From NCBI RefSeq assembly GCF_003201815.1, contig NZ_QJKB01000006.1:278125-342124 (forward strand): a stretch of DNA of 64,000 nt. The letters run 5' to 3'. Source of the stretch: Undibacterium pigrum (GTDB lineage: Bacteria > Pseudomonadota > Gammaproteobacteria > Burkholderiales > Burkholderiaceae_D). Both the position numbers and the translations under genes were made by a program. The first letter of the stretch is position 1, and every line of letters starts with the position of its first letter. This document shows, in pieces, positions 26,457-36,868 of the stretch. Under the pieces are notes generated by a model, which saw only the letters and a program-made list of their open reading frames with translations, had not been told where the DNA came from and did not search any database.

Positions 26457-27977
26457 CTAAAAGAACCCCATCGCATTTGGGTTATAACTCACCAGCAGGT
26501 TTTTAGTCTGTTGATAGTGATCCAGCATCATCTTGTGATTTTCACGTCCTATGCCGGATTGTTTGTAACCGCCAAATGCCGCATGCGCTGGATACAGGTG
26601 GTAGCAATTGGTCCAGACGCGACCAGCTTCGATAGCACGGCCAACGCGGAAGGCGCGGGAGCCGTCGCGGGTCCACAGGCCAGCGCCCAGACCGTACAGG
26701 GTATCGTTGGCTATAGCGATAGCATCTTCTTCATCCTTGAAGGTAGTCACTGACACCACTGGGCCAAAGATTTCTTCCTGGAAGATACGCATCTTGTTAT
26801 GGCCCTGGAAGATGGTTGGTTTGACGTAGTAACCCTTGGCCAGGTCGCCTTCGAGTACATTCCTTTCACCACCAGCCAGGAGTTGCGCGCCTTCCTGTTT
26901 GCCTATGTCGAGGTAAGACAGGATTTTTTCCAGTTGTTCCTGCGAAGCCTGTGCACCTATCATGGTGGCGCTGTCCAGTGGATTGCCCTGTTTGATGGCG
27001 GCAACACGTTTAATGGCTCTGGCCATGAACTGGTCGTAGATGGATTCCTGTATCAGCACGCGTGAAGGGCAGGTGCAGACTTCACCCTGGTTCAGCGCAA
27101 ACATGGCAAAGCCTTCCAGGCATTTGTCAAAGAAGGCATCATCTTTTTCCATGACATCGGCAAAGAAAATATTCGGTGATTTACCGCCGAGTTCCAGAGT
27201 CACGGGAATCAGGTTTTGCGATGCATATTGCATGATCAGACGGCCAGTGCCGGTTTCACCGGTAAAGGCAATCTTGGCGATGCGTTTGCTCGATGCCAGT
27301 GGCTTGCCAGCTTCCAGGCCAAAGCCATTGACGACATTGAAGACGCCAGGCGGTAACAGGTCCTTGATCAGATCAACCAGTACCATGATGGAGGCGGGTG
27401 TCTGTTCTGCCGGTTTCATGACGATGCAATTGCCTGCCGCCAGGGCTGGTGCCATTTTCCATACTGCCATCAGGATAGGGAAATTCCAGGGAATGATCTG
27501 ACCGACGACGCCCAGTGGTTCATGAAAATGATAGGCATAAGTCTGGTCATCGATCTGTGAAACCGAACCTTCCTGCGCACGTATGCAACCGGCAAAATAA
27601 CGGAAGTGATCTATCGCCAGCGGGATATCTGCCGCCATGGTTTCGCGTATGGGTTTGCCATTGTCTATGGTCTCTGCAGTCGCCAGCAGGCTCAGATTGG
27701 CTTCCATGCGGTCAGCGATCTTGTTGAGAATGTTTGCGCGCTCGGCTGGTGAAGTCTTGCCCCAGGCTACTTTGGCTGAATGCGCAGCATCGAGTGCCAG
27801 TTCCACATCTTCTGCGGTGGAACGCGCCACTTCGCAAAATGCCTGGCCGATGACAGGGCTGATATTCTCGAAATACTCACCCTTGACCGGGGCCACAAAT
27901 TTACCGCCTATGAAATTGTCGTAGCGCTTGGCGAAGGGATTGCTGATACCGAGTTTGCTGATGTCTGCCATGTTCAT
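26457..27977 (-). CDS. exaC: NAD-dependent aldehyde dehydrogenase (acetaldehyde type)
   Basis: A 506-residue aldehyde dehydrogenase of the ExaC/AldB group, oxidising acetaldehyde or similar aldehydes to acids. Key features are the nucleotide-binding region with [20 protein letters not shown], the catalytic Glu in LELGGKSPN, the catalytic Cys in [11 protein letters not shown], and [13 protein letters not shown] near the end. It has a -24/-12 promoter and upstream dyads, and the acoR-like activator and DUF779 gene lie downstream. This is the usual alcohol/acetoin-aldehyde response module. The symbol is by family likeness. Confidence 0.93.
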   Translation of the reverse strand: MNMADISKLGISNPFAKRYDNFIGGKFVAPVKGEYFENISPVIGQAFCEVARSTAEDVELALDAAHSAKVAWGKTSPAERANILNKIADRMEANLSLLATAETIDNGKPIRETMAADIPLAIDHFRYFAGCIRAQEGSVSQIDDQTYAYHFHEPLGVVGQIIPWNFPILMAVWKMAPALAAGNCIVMKPAEQTPASIMVLVDLIKDLLPPGVFNVVNGFGLEAGKPLASSKRIAKIAFTGETGTGRLIMQYASQNLIPVTLELGGKSPNIFFADVMEKDDAFFDKCLEGFAMFALNQGEVCTCPSRVLIQESIYDQFMARAIKRVAAIKQGNPLDSATMIGAQASQEQLEKILSYLDIGKQEGAQLLAGGERNVLEGDLAKGYYVKPTIFQGHNKMRIFQEEIFGPVVSVTTFKDEEDAIAIANDTLYGLGAGLWTRDGSRAFRVGRAIEAGRVWTNCYHLYPAHAAFGGYKQSGIGRENHKMMLDHYQQTKNLLVSYNPNAMGFF

Positions 27978-28037
27978 GATGGTGGTCTCCGTTGTTTATT
28001 AGATGGTGCGCATAAGCTGCGACACGGGGATAACAAC

Positions 28038-28052
28038 GCAAACGGCGTGCCA
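28038..28052 (-). promoter_or_regulatory. Sigma-54 promoter of the aldehyde dehydrogenase gene
   Basis: On the minus strand the sequence reads TGGCACG-CCGT-TTGC, a full match to the -24 (28046-28052) and -12 (28038-28041) consensus with the required 4-base spacer. The expected start of transcription is near 28026, about 50 bases before the ATG. It fits control by the AcoR-like activator. Confidence 0.88.
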
Positions 28053-28177
28053 TGCCGGGAATATTTTCCTGGCGGAAAAATACAGCAGGTGCAGACTGGA
28101 GATGGAAAGGGTGCAGAGGGGAATTTACTGCTGATGCTGAAGAAGGATTTGCTGAGAAGAGATCAGTGGACAGTCCA

Positions 28178-28235
28178 AGTGTCACATTATTTCGCAACAC
28201 TGATCAGACTGTCACAATTTGGGACAGTCTGATCA
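28178..28235. promoter_or_regulatory. Upstream activator sites for the sigma-54 promoter
   Basis: Two dyads lie about 130-180 bp upstream of the -24 box. The first (28178-28201) is AGTGTCACA...CGCAACACT. The second (28201-28235) is a perfect 13-bp inverted repeat, TGATCAGACTGTC-N9-GACAGTCTGATCA. Both contain TGTCACA facing an ACA half. The distance suits enhancer binding. The second could alternatively act as a terminator hairpin for tex, which ends 25 bp away. Confidence 0.6.
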
Positions 28236-28259
28236 ACAAGCTTATTGCTTAATTACTGC

Positions 28260-30608
28260 TTACCCACGCAACTTCGCAAACGCCGCTGCCATTGCATTAC
28301 CAGCAGGTGCTGGTGCCTGGGCTTGTGAGCGGTGTTGATTTAGGCGCTTGGCGTCGTTACGGTCGCCACGCTGTTCAGGCTTGCTGCCTGCTACAGGTGC
28401 TGCATCGCTCAGGCGCATGGTCAGGGCGATACGCTGGCGTTTGACATCGACTTCCAGCACTTTCACTTTAACGACCTGGCCAGCCTTGACGACTGTATGC
28501 GGGTCCTTGACGAAGGTATTCGACAAGGCAGAGATATGTACCAGACCATCCTGATGCACACCAATATCAACGAAAGCGCCAAAGGCGGCAACGTTGGTGA
28601 CTACGCCTTCCAAAATCATGTCAGGGCGCAAGTCCTTGATTTCTTCCACGCCGTCCTTGAAGGTGGCGGTGGTGAATTCTGGACGTGGGTCGCGACCTGG
28701 TTTTTCCAGCTCACCGATGATGTCGGTGATGGTCGGCACACCAAATTTTTCATCGGCGTATTTGGCTGGATTCAAAGACTTCAGCAAGCCAGAGTCGCCA
28801 ATGACGCCCTTCACATCCTTCTTGATATCCGCCAGGATTTTTTCTACGAGTGGATAAGACTCAGGGTGGACTGCCGATGCATCAAGCGGGTTGCTACCGT
28901 TCATGATGCGCAAGAAACCGGCTGCCTGCTCGAAAGTCTTGTCACCCAGGCGTGGTACTGCACGCAAGTCTGAACGCGAGTTGAACATGCCCTTGGCATC
29001 GCGGAAATTGACGATGCTTTGCGCCACGCTGGATGACAGGCCAGATACGCGCGCCAGCAAAGGTGCAGAAGCCGTATTCACATCAACACCAACCGCATTC
29101 ACGCAATCTTCAACCACGGCATCAAGTGAGCGCGCCAGTTGTGACTGGCTGACATCATGCTGGTACTGGCCAACGCCGATGGACTTGGGATCAATCTTTA
29201 CCAGCTCAGCCAGTGGGTCTTGCAGGCGGCGTGCAATCGATACCGCACCGCGGATAGACACATCCAGATCAGGCAATTCTTTGGAGGCAAATTCAGAGGC
29301 GGAATACACCGATGCGCCAGCTTCAGAGACGACGATTTTGGTCAGCTTGAGTTCAGGCTTGAGCTTGATCAAATCGCCTGCCAGCTTGTCGGTTTCACGC
29401 GAAGCCGTACCATTGCCGATAGAGATCAGCGAAACATTGTGTTTGGCCGCCAGTTGCGCCAATACATGCAGGGAACCATCCCAGTCATTGCGCGGTTGAT
29501 GCGGATAGATAGTCGCATGCTCAACCACTTTGCCTGTCGCATCCACGATCGCCACCTTGACGCCGGTACGCAGGCCAGGATCCAGACCCATGGTGGCGCG
29601 TGGGCCAGCAGGGGCGGCCAGCAGCAGGGCTTTGAGGTTGCGGGCGAATACGTTGATGGCTTCGATTTCTGCGGTTTCGCGCAGCTTGCCCATCAACTCA
29701 GTATCGAGATGCATGAAGACCTTGACGCGCCAGGCCCAGCGCACAGTATCGACCAGCCATTTGTCGGCAGGGCGGTCTTTCTGGCTGACGCCAAAGCGGG
29801 CAGCGATGCGGCTTTCGCAAGGGTTCAGCGGCGCATCCCATTTTGGTTTTTCTTCTTCGCTGTCGAGACGCAAAGTCACGGTCAGCATTTCTTCACGGCG
29901 GCCACGGAACAGTGCCAGTGCGCGGTGAGAAGGGATAGTGCCCAGGGTTTCTGAATAGTCGAAATAATCGGCGAATTTTTCACCGGCTTCTTCTTTGCCG
30001 GCAACGACCTTGGATTCCACGATGCCGTGATCATTCAGGTATTCACGCAGGGCTTGCAGCAGGGTCGCGTCTTCGGCAAAGCGTTCCATCAGGATCTGGC
30101 GCGCGCCATCAAGAGCGGCTTTGGCATCTGGCACACCGGGGTTGTCGCCATTGTCGGTAGTGAAGGCTGGTTTCAGGTAATTCGCAGCTTCAGTATCCGG
30201 GTTCAGCATGGGGTCGGCCAGCAAGGCATCGGCCAGTGGCAGCAAGCCAGCTTCAACGGCGATCTGGGCCTTGGTGCGGCGCTTGGGTTTGTATGGCAGG
30301 TACAAATCTTCGAGACGGGTCTTGTCTTCGGCATGGGTGATGGCATCCAGCAGTACCGGTGTCATCTTGCCCTGTTCTTCTATCGAGGCGATGATGGCAG
30401 TGCGGCGGTCTTCCAGTTCGCGAAGGTAGCGCAGGCGCTCTTCCAGCAGGCGCAACTGGATATCATCCAGGCCACCGGTCACTTCTTTACGGTAACGGGC
30501 GATAAACGGGACGGTTGCACCTTCATCCAGCAAGGCAACAGCAGCGGCAACCTGAACCGGCTTGGCAGCCAGCTCTACGGCAAGTCTTTGTTCAATCGAA
30601 GGCAACAT
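28260..30608 (-). CDS. tex: Tex family RNA-binding transcription accessory protein
   Basis: A 782-residue Tex protein. The order is N-terminal helical domain ([20 protein letters not shown] near residues 33-52), YqgF-like RNase-H fold (about 325-460, [11 protein letters not shown]), helix-hairpin-helix region (about 490-560), and S1 domain near 640-715 ([20 protein letters not shown]). The C-terminal tail is Gln/Ala/Pro-rich. I placed the start at 30608 (MLPSIEQRL), typical for the family. Tex binds nucleic acid and affects transcription; details vary between species. Confidence 0.95.
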   Translation of the reverse strand: MLPSIEQRLAVELAAKPVQVAAAVALLDEGATVPFIARYRKEVTGGLDDIQLRLLEERLRYLRELEDRRTAIIASIEEQGKMTPVLLDAITHAEDKTRLEDLYLPYKPKRRTKAQIAVEAGLLPLADALLADPMLNPDTEAANYLKPAFTTDNGDNPGVPDAKAALDGARQILMERFAEDATLLQALREYLNDHGIVESKVVAGKEEAGEKFADYFDYSETLGTIPSHRALALFRGRREEMLTVTLRLDSEEEKPKWDAPLNPCESRIAARFGVSQKDRPADKWLVDTVRWAWRVKVFMHLDTELMGKLRETAEIEAINVFARNLKALLLAAPAGPRATMGLDPGLRTGVKVAIVDATGKVVEHATIYPHQPRNDWDGSLHVLAQLAAKHNVSLISIGNGTASRETDKLAGDLIKLKPELKLTKIVVSEAGASVYSASEFASKELPDLDVSIRGAVSIARRLQDPLAELVKIDPKSIGVGQYQHDVSQSQLARSLDAVVEDCVNAVGVDVNTASAPLLARVSGLSSSVAQSIVNFRDAKGMFNSRSDLRAVPRLGDKTFEQAAGFLRIMNGSNPLDASAVHPESYPLVEKILADIKKDVKGVIGDSGLLKSLNPAKYADEKFGVPTITDIIGELEKPGRDPRPEFTTATFKDGVEEIKDLRPDMILEGVVTNVAAFGAFVDIGVHQDGLVHISALSNTFVKDPHTVVKAGQVVKVKVLEVDVKRQRIALTMRLSDAAPVAGSKPEQRGDRNDAKRLNQHRSQAQAPAPAGNAMAAAFAKLRG

Positions 30609-30743
30609 AAATCCAGAATCCAGACATAAAAAAAGCAATCAAGGCGCAGATGATACGCAATTTGTGACTTTGCGCCAGTCTTGACAGGGGCGACAGACTA
30701 GGCTTAGTCGCGGGGAGTTGCGGGTATGTGATGAAAAAATGGC

Positions 30744-30819
30744 AAAACTGCTCCAGTGTTTGTTGCTGCATTTGCTTCTTTACAGGAGCAAATACAGCAG
30801 CAAATGCAGGGGCAGTTTT
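30744..30819. repeat. Nested inverted repeats upstream of tex
   Basis: AAAACTGC (30744-30751) pairs with GCAGTTTT (30812-30819), and inside it CTGCATTTGCT pairs with AGCAAATGCAG. The structure lies between the tex start and the end of the HAF-repeat gene, both on the minus strand. It may end the HAF transcript or act at the tex promoter. No clear T-run is present on the minus strand. Confidence 0.45.
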
Positions 30820-30848
30820 ATTGTTTTATTGCACGGAGATTGCCAGCA

Positions 30849-31985
30849 TTAATAAATGCCTGTCCAGATATCTGCATTGGACTCATGTGTAACGGAAATG
30901 GCAGGAGCGGCAAGGGCCACGACCTCTGCAGGAGCAAGGCCAGTCAAGCCTGTGATGCCATTCGCTGTAAGCACGAAGGCATGCGTCTCATAGGTTATAT
31001 TATTGAAGGCTGAACCAACTATCCAGCCCTGCTCATTGATATCCGTGGCACTTGCGAGTCGCCAGCCCGCGTCGAGCTGAGAACGATCCAGATAGAGATT
31101 CAAATCTATTGGGGCACTGTCTGGCGTATTCCAGAGCAAGGCATGAAATTCGCCGTTGCTTGCGATTTCTGAACCAACGATCTGGTTTTTGTTATTGATT
31201 GTAATTGCATAGCAATACGCTCCCGCATTGGCTTGCAGGGCAATCTCTTTTTGATTGATCCACAACATGGGGTGGGCATACATCTCGTCGTCGAATATGC
31301 TGCCAACAACAATACCGCTGTCATTGACACTGCTTGCGACACCATGATGCGTGGGTGACAGGTTGATAATTTTTCCTTCTGCCCACATGACAGGGTGCAT
31401 ATAGTCACCCAGTTCGGCACCGGAAGCCCAGCCCACTACGACTCCTGTATTATTGATGGCATTGGCTGTACTGTCCTTGCCGCCCAGAGTGCCCAGATCA
31501 ATGGCACCTGCTTCATTCCACAAGGTGGCGTGATGTTCATCCCAGGAGTTACCTGAAAAACTGTCACCAACGATGATGCCTTTATCATTAATGCTTTTGG
31601 CAACACTCTTGAACTGACCGTTGCTCAAAGATTCCAGGTAGTGGGCTTCGCCATTTTGCCAGGCCGTTGCAACTAACTGGTAGCCAGCAACCCCTTCTTT
31701 GAGTGAAGTGCCGACGATGGTCGACAAGTTGTTGATACCGTAGGCGCGACTATCGACTTCTGCAAGCAAAGTGGTTTTGGGTACATAGTAGGCATTGCTC
31801 CAGATCGCTGCGTAGCTTGTTGGTGCACCGTATTTTTGCGAATTGCCGGATTCATTCTTGGTGTCGTTACCTACCATTTCGCCAAAATTATTGATGGCAT
31901 TGGCATAACTATAGCGACCGCCAAATGTGCTCAGATCTGCGTAGGTGTACAAGGTTTTTTGAAAACTGACTTCGTTCGAGGACAT
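30849..31985 (-). CDS. HAF-repeat protein
   Basis: A 378-residue protein made mostly of about seven HAF-type repeats, each with the pattern AxxINxxGxxVG followed by a Trp and HAxLW-like strand (for example ANAINNTGVVVGWASG, SSVNDSGIVVGS, ATDINEQGWIVGSA). These repeats build beta-propeller-like or solenoid folds, usually in extracellular proteins. No signal peptide is visible at this start and no earlier in-frame start with one was seen, so location is uncertain. Function unknown. The C-terminal 40 residues are hydrophobic/Ala-rich and do not fit the repeat. Confidence 0.82.
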   Translation of the reverse strand: MSSNEVSFQKTLYTYADLSTFGGRYSYANAINNFGEMVGNDTKNESGNSQKYGAPTSYAAIWSNAYYVPKTTLLAEVDSRAYGINNLSTIVGTSLKEGVAGYQLVATAWQNGEAHYLESLSNGQFKSVAKSINDKGIIVGDSFSGNSWDEHHATLWNEAGAIDLGTLGGKDSTANAINNTGVVVGWASGAELGDYMHPVMWAEGKIINLSPTHHGVASSVNDSGIVVGSIFDDEMYAHPMLWINQKEIALQANAGAYCYAITINNKNQIVGSEIASNGEFHALLWNTPDSAPIDLNLYLDRSQLDAGWRLASATDINEQGWIVGSAFNNITYETHAFVLTANGITGLTGLAPAEVVALAAPAISVTHESNADIWTGIY

Positions 31986-32427
31986 ACAACAAACTCCAAA
32001 GTATTGTTTTGATCAAAGTAATAAGTTTTGTCAGCGAGGCCCGTTAAAACATGCTCGAGTTATTGATGCCAGACAAGCAGTTTTCTAAAGTCTCATGGCC
32101 TAATTGCTTGATGAGGGCGGATACGCACCCACCTCCAATTAACTGGTGACTTTGATAATATTATCATTAAATCTGTTTTCACTCTTTCAACATTGTTTTT
32201 ATGCATTTTTTTATGATTGCTGCTGCAAAGGCGATTTTGATGCCTGATCCCCAGCTTAATTGGCTCGCTTTCCTTAAAAAAAATTTATCACTGTAATAAC
32301 AGTAAATTTTTTCCTCTTAAGTTCTTGATATGATGGGAAAAAATTGACGCAAGCTTTATGGTCAATTTCTTCATCATGCCTTGTTAGGAATGATGGAATT
32401 CTTTTGAAATATGTAATCGAGAAAAAA
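31986..32427. other. AT-rich divergent promoter region with two dyads
   Basis: The 442-bp gap between the divergent HAF-repeat and YwqK-like genes has no gene. It holds a perfect 14-bp palindrome TGATAATATTATCA at 32153-32166 and an AT-rich hairpin near 32278-32312 (AAAAAATTTA...TAAATTTTTT with an inner CTGT/ACAG pair). The second looks like a leader structure or terminator on the plus strand. The AT content is well above the window average. Confidence 0.5.
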
Positions 32428-33621
32428 ATGATAAATAATTCTGCCTATATCGCTCAGCGCGCTTTTGTTTTGCTCATATCCGCAATAGGGTGTACTTCTG
32501 CGCTGGCAGTCGAAGACTGTGAAATCAACAAGCAGTCTGTCAACCCTGCCAATGGCAGCACGACGGCAGGCAAGACTGGCATCATGAAATGCGTGGAAAG
32601 GGATACAGGCAAGCTGGTGCGTGAGCAGGAATTGCGGGCCGGTGTGTATATAGGCGTGGTGCGTTATTACAATGACGGTGTATTGACGAAAGAGTACAGC
32701 GTCAATGAGCGAGGCAATACCCACGGAAAACTGCGCGAATTTGCACCGAACGGGCAAGTGCTGCGCGAAGAAAATAATGAAAATGGCAGTACCCGTGGCT
32801 TGATACGCGAATGGTATCCAAATGGCGTACTCAAAAAAGTAGCTTTTATTGGCGAGAATCCCAAGGAAAAAGCGTCTGTTCGCTACACGCCGGACAAGCA
32901 GTTAAGTGAAGTCGAATGTGGCGACAAGGCCTTGCTGGCACCGCATGCGAATGATGCTGCTCTCTGCGGTTTCCAGGGCAAGCCATCGCAGGTGCAATTG
33001 TTTTCCGACAGTGGCCGTTTGCGCAGTCAGTTCACTTTTCTGGCGGGTGTCAGCCAGCAGTCTACCTACTTCCATGACAATGGCAAACCTGACACAGTAG
33101 AAGTCAACAACGGCAAACAAAAGACGCGCAAGCAATATTCCGACAAGGGTGTGCTGCGCAAGGAATTGGCCTGGAATGTGACAGAAAAACCAATTGCCAT
33201 CGAGCGTGAAGTCGATTATCACGAGAGTGGCTCAAAAACCCGTGAGCAGCTTTTTGCTTTTGCCGACAAAGATGGTCGCCGTCAAAACCGACTGGTTTCG
33301 GATAACAGTTTTTATTTGAACGGGCAAGCCAAGCGCAGTGAGAAATTCTCCATAGAAGGCAAGGATGATATCAAGGAAGTACGCAATTACTTTGATAACG
33401 GAAAGATGTCCAGCCTTGAACGTTATGTCTACGAAGGCCGTTACCGTGAACGCCCTGTTGGCGTGCATCAGAGCTTTGCGCAAAATGGCACCTTGGTACG
33501 TGAATCGCATTATGATGAACGCGGCCGTATACAGCGCGAACGCAGCTGGGATGAGAGCGGCAAGCTGCTGGCGGATGATCAGGTGTTTGAAGATGGTTCG
33601 CGCAAGGCATTTGCAAAATGA
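32428..33621 (+). CDS. Exported YwqK/MORN-like repeat protein
   Basis: A 397-residue protein with a signal peptide ending near ALA-VEDCE. The start at 32428 is chosen because it gives this signal peptide; the frame is open to 32344. The body has many YwqK-type repeats, related to MORN repeats, with patterns such as YYNDGVLTKE, FAPNGQVLREE, WYPNGVLKK, YFDNGKMSSLERY and ESGKLLADDQVFEDG. The repeats form an elongated beta sheet that may bind other proteins or membrane. The family label antitoxin is historical; no toxin gene is adjacent. Function unknown. Confidence 0.83.
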   Translation: MINNSAYIAQRAFVLLISAIGCTSALAVEDCEINKQSVNPANGSTTAGKTGIMKCVERDTGKLVREQELRAGVYIGVVRYYNDGVLTKEYSVNERGNTHGKLREFAPNGQVLREENNENGSTRGLIREWYPNGVLKKVAFIGENPKEKASVRYTPDKQLSEVECGDKALLAPHANDAALCGFQGKPSQVQLFSDSGRLRSQFTFLAGVSQQSTYFHDNGKPDTVEVNNGKQKTRKQYSDKGVLRKELAWNVTEKPIAIEREVDYHESGSKTREQLFAFADKDGRRQNRLVSDNSFYLNGQAKRSEKFSIEGKDDIKEVRNYFDNGKMSSLERYVYEGRYRERPVGVHQSFAQNGTLVRESHYDERGRIQRERSWDESGKLLADDQVFEDGSRKAFAK

Positions 33622-33677
33622 AGCAGAACCTGCATCGTGACAAGCTTGCCGTGCGCTTATTGAGTGATCAATAAGTG

Positions 33678-34064
33678 ATGGACACGATGATGCTTGTCAG
33701 TGTCGCCAGTGTTTTATTGCTGCTGGCGACACTGTTTCAGTTATGTCTGGCGTGCGGTGCACCGTGGGGGAGTCTGACCATGGGTGGCAGGTATCCGGGC
33801 ACGCTACCCTCAGGTTTGCGTATTGCAGCACTGTTTCAGTTGGTGTTACTGGCTTTGGCAGGGCTGATCATTTTTATTCGCGCTGGCCTGCTATTGCCGG
33901 AATATCTGGACTGGTCGCGCATGGCGATCTGGGCAGTAGTGGTTTTCATGGCGATCAGCAGCATATTGAATCTCATCACACCCAGCAAATGGGAGCGCAG
34001 AATCTGGGCACCCGTAGTCCTGCTTTTGCTGACCTGCAGTGTGCTCATCGCTCGCTCGGCATGA
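33678..34064 (+). CDS. Small inner-membrane protein
   Basis: A 128-residue protein with four predicted membrane helices (about residues 4-26, 48-68, 82-100 and 108-125) and a short motif CGAPWGSLTMGGRYPG between the first two. I do not know its function; small proteins of this pattern are common and uncharacterised. No good ribosome site is visible, and a GTG at 33675 is in frame. Its stop overlaps the next gene start by 4 bases, so the two form an operon. Confidence 0.75.
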   Translation: MDTMMLVSVASVLLLLATLFQLCLACGAPWGSLTMGGRYPGTLPSGLRIAALFQLVLLALAGLIIFIRAGLLLPEYLDWSRMAIWAVVVFMAISSILNLITPSKWERRIWAPVVLLLLTCSVLIARSA

Positions 34065-35038
34065 AATTCAATCTCAAATTTTCTCCCACGTTCTTTTTCA
34101 CGCTCACCAGCTTGGCGCTGTGCTGTTTGCTAAGCGCCTGCAGCGTGGCAGAGCTGCGTCGTGACAGCATGCCTGTGCATTTGCATCAATTCCAGTTCAG
34201 CGATGGTGGCAAGGCGATTTATTTTGAAATGGAAAGAAAGCCCTGGCAATCAGGATATGCAGATACGCCCCTGGCGAATCTGCTCTTTGTGATTTCGGGT
34301 TCAGATTGCGTCAGCATGGGACCGTTTTTGCCGCAGTATTTTTTTGGTCTTGAGGGTGAGTCGGGTCGTACCCGGATTTTTATTCTGCACAAGCGTCACA
34401 TCTTGCCGGGATCAAATGGCGCAAAATGCGGAGAGCACTATATCCGTGCTGACCATCCTTCGCGCTGGCAGGCAGACCAGCTGGAATTCATGCGCGCGCA
34501 AATTGCGAAGCTGCAAGCACAGACACAAAAACCGCAACGCCTTATCATGATGGGCATATCCGAAGGAGCAGAGCTGGCACCGCTACTGGCGCAGCAATTG
34601 CATGCCAGCCACCTGGTTTTATTGTCGCATGCAGGGATGAATGCCTTGGATGTTTACGCTGCATTGGCCAGGCAAAATCCAGCGATGCAGCCAGCCTGGC
34701 AGCAATTGCAGGATGGTCTGAGCGTCACGGCAAGCGATCCCGATAGCTTGCGCATCCATGGCCGTAGCTGGCGTTATTGGTCAGAAATAGCGCATATCCC
34801 GCAAACCGCCAATTTGCTGGCGCTGGATATACCGATATTGCTGGGTGTCGGTGAGGCAGACCCTGTCATTCCAGAAAAATCCATTGCTCATTTGCAACAG
34901 CAATTCCAGGCGGCCGGGAAAGTCATCGATATACGTCGTTTCCCTGACGCAGGTCACAGTCTCAGCAGCAAAGATAAAAACTATTTGCCAGATTTTATGC
35001 ATCAGATTGATAATTGGCTGCTGGACGCCAGACGATAA
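34061..35038 (+). CDS. Lipoprotein with alpha/beta hydrolase fold
   Basis: A 325-residue protein with a lipoprotein signal (LLSACS). The ATG at 34061 overlaps the upstream stop; the much longer open frame upstream lies over another gene. The hydrolase triad is visible as S in GISEGAE, D in GEADPVIP and H in DAGHSLSS, in the usual order. It probably cleaves an ester or amide in the periplasm; the substrate is unknown. Coupled to the small membrane protein gene. Confidence 0.8.
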   Translation: MKFNLKFSPTFFFTLTSLALCCLLSACSVAELRRDSMPVHLHQFQFSDGGKAIYFEMERKPWQSGYADTPLANLLFVISGSDCVSMGPFLPQYFFGLEGESGRTRIFILHKRHILPGSNGAKCGEHYIRADHPSRWQADQLEFMRAQIAKLQAQTQKPQRLIMMGISEGAELAPLLAQQLHASHLVLLSHAGMNALDVYAALARQNPAMQPAWQQLQDGLSVTASDPDSLRIHGRSWRYWSEIAHIPQTANLLALDIPILLGVGEADPVIPEKSIAHLQQQFQAAGKVIDIRRFPDAGHSLSSKDKNYLPDFMHQIDNWLLDARR

Positions 35039-35262
35039 TGACAGGTCATAAAAATAAGTCCATTACGGCGCATATATATCTAAACAGTATTCTTTTTCCG
35101 CTAATTCATTACAACTAGTTACAAGAACTTCGATTTTGTAGCAGTTAATTCCATGACAAAAATGCAAAGCCTTACTATACTTATTGGCTATGCGTATGTA
35201 TGGATAATTCCCTGCCTGCGTTTTGCATTTCCATTTACTGTTGCTCTTCCATAATGATAACC

Positions 35263-36774
35263 ATGCGCCTCTCGACTCTTTCTTACACGCCTCTTGTTGC
35301 TGCATTGCTGCTGACAGGCTGCGTGACTACGCAAACACATGACAGCAAAGTAGCTGCCTCTCTTTCAGTGGCAAAATCCGGCCAGATTGATGAAGCCATC
35401 AAGCAGGTTGAAGCGCAAACGCAAGGTAATAATAAAGCTGACTTGCTGCTGAATCTGGAAAAAGGCGAATTGATGCGCATAGGCAAGCGTTACAAGGAAA
35501 GCCTGGACGCTTTTGATGTTGCCGATACCAAGGTGAAAATCTGGGAAGAAACGGCGAAGTCCTCCCCACAAAAACTGATGGGACAGATCGGTGCCACCAT
35601 CATGGGTGATGCCAGCCGCGATTACGAAGGCCAGGATTACGAAAAAGTCATGCTGACCACACGCATGGCCATGGACCGCCTGAACCTGGGTGACCTCGAC
35701 ACTGCGCGCGTCGATATCAAGCGTACCCATGAACGCGAAGCCGTCATTGCCGAGTTCCGTTCCAAGGAAACCGCAGAAGCAGAAAAAGAAGCCAAGGACA
35801 AGGGTGTGGCTTCTACAGGCAAAGAATTAAATGGTTATCCGGTAGAAACACTGAATGACCCGGAAGTACTGAAACTCAAAAACGGCTATCAAAATGCGCT
35901 CAGCCATTATCTGGCTGGCTTCGTTTATGAGGCACTGAATGAGCCTGGCCTGGCTGCACCTGGCTATCGCAAGGCAATTGAATTGCGTCCTGATTTGCCA
36001 GTGCTGGAAGATGGTTTGAAGGGCCTGGATCAGCGTACCAGTTTCCGCCGCAAAAAAGGCGTGACTGATGTGCTGTTCGTCATCGAAGCTGGTAATTCAC
36101 CTGCACGTCAATCCAAGAAAATTGCCTTCCCTGTACCTACAGGTCGTGGCCTGGTGACTATTTCCTTTGCTTTCCCGGTCATCTATCCTGATCCGAATGC
36201 GCCAGTCATCAATAGTATCCGTGTCGGCAACCAGGTATTGCCTACGGCGCTGGTAACTGACTTCAACGTCATGGCACGTAAGGCTCTGAAAGATGAATTG
36301 CCAGGTATCTATACCCGTGCAGCAGTGCGCGCTGTCACCAAGGGCCTGGTACAAGATCAGGTAAATAAAAACTTTGGTCCACTCGCTGGCCTGGCAGCCA
36401 ATCTGGCTGTTGCCGCAACTGAAAGCCCGGCAGATGACCGCATGTGGCGCACTTTGCCTGAGCGCGTATTCGTTGCCCGTGCATTTTTGCCTCCAGGCGA
36501 CTATGACCTGAACTTCGGCAATCGTGGTGAGTCAAGCAAAATCACGGTCGATGGACGTTACATGGTCGTGCCTGTGCGTATTTATCAGGACAAGACTTAC
36601 ATGGGTGACCTGGCAAAATTCGGTAGTGTGACACCTGTGGCACAATTGCAGAATGAACCTGACGCTGCAGCAGAAGCGCCAAAACCAGCTGGCAAGGCAA
36701 AACCTGCAGCAAAAGCAAAAACCGTAACAAAGACGACCGCCAGCAGTACGACTACTACCAGCGGTACAAAGTAA
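35263..36774 (+). CDS. COG3014-type TPR-like lipoprotein
   Basis: A 503-residue lipoprotein (lipobox LLTGC). The helical N-terminal two thirds carries TPR-like repeats, including KNGYQNALSHYLAGFVYEAL and GYRKAIELRPDLP. The central part, from about residue 275, is a beta-rich region, and the C-terminus is a low-complexity Ala/Lys/Thr tail of about 45 residues. The family is found next to YcfL and LpoB genes, as here. A start at 35254 is also possible. It probably belongs to a complex at the inner face of the outer membrane; no enzyme motif is present. Confidence 0.82.
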   Translation: MRLSTLSYTPLVAALLLTGCVTTQTHDSKVAASLSVAKSGQIDEAIKQVEAQTQGNNKADLLLNLEKGELMRIGKRYKESLDAFDVADTKVKIWEETAKSSPQKLMGQIGATIMGDASRDYEGQDYEKVMLTTRMAMDRLNLGDLDTARVDIKRTHEREAVIAEFRSKETAEAEKEAKDKGVASTGKELNGYPVETLNDPEVLKLKNGYQNALSHYLAGFVYEALNEPGLAAPGYRKAIELRPDLPVLEDGLKGLDQRTSFRRKKGVTDVLFVIEAGNSPARQSKKIAFPVPTGRGLVTISFAFPVIYPDPNAPVINSIRVGNQVLPTALVTDFNVMARKALKDELPGIYTRAAVRAVTKGLVQDQVNKNFGPLAGLAANLAVAATESPADDRMWRTLPERVFVARAFLPPGDYDLNFGNRGESSKITVDGRYMVVPVRIYQDKTYMGDLAKFGSVTPVAQLQNEPDAAAEAPKPAGKAKPAAKAKTVTKTTASSTTTTSGTK

Positions 36775-36868
36775 TATTAGCAGTACAAAATAGTAAAAAA
36801 TAGTACGACCAGCAGCAATAGAACCATCAGCACCACCAGCACTACATCCAACTGATATTAGAGGATAT

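Noticed and set aside
32428..33621. YwqK-like protein as an antitoxin
   Set aside because: The protein has a signal peptide and no neighbouring toxin gene; the family name does not prove a toxin-antitoxin role.
33743..34060. 106-codon N-terminal extension of the lipoprotein hydrolase
   Set aside because: It lies over the small membrane protein gene and would bury the lipoprotein signal. The ATG at 34061 overlaps the upstream stop as expected for coupling.
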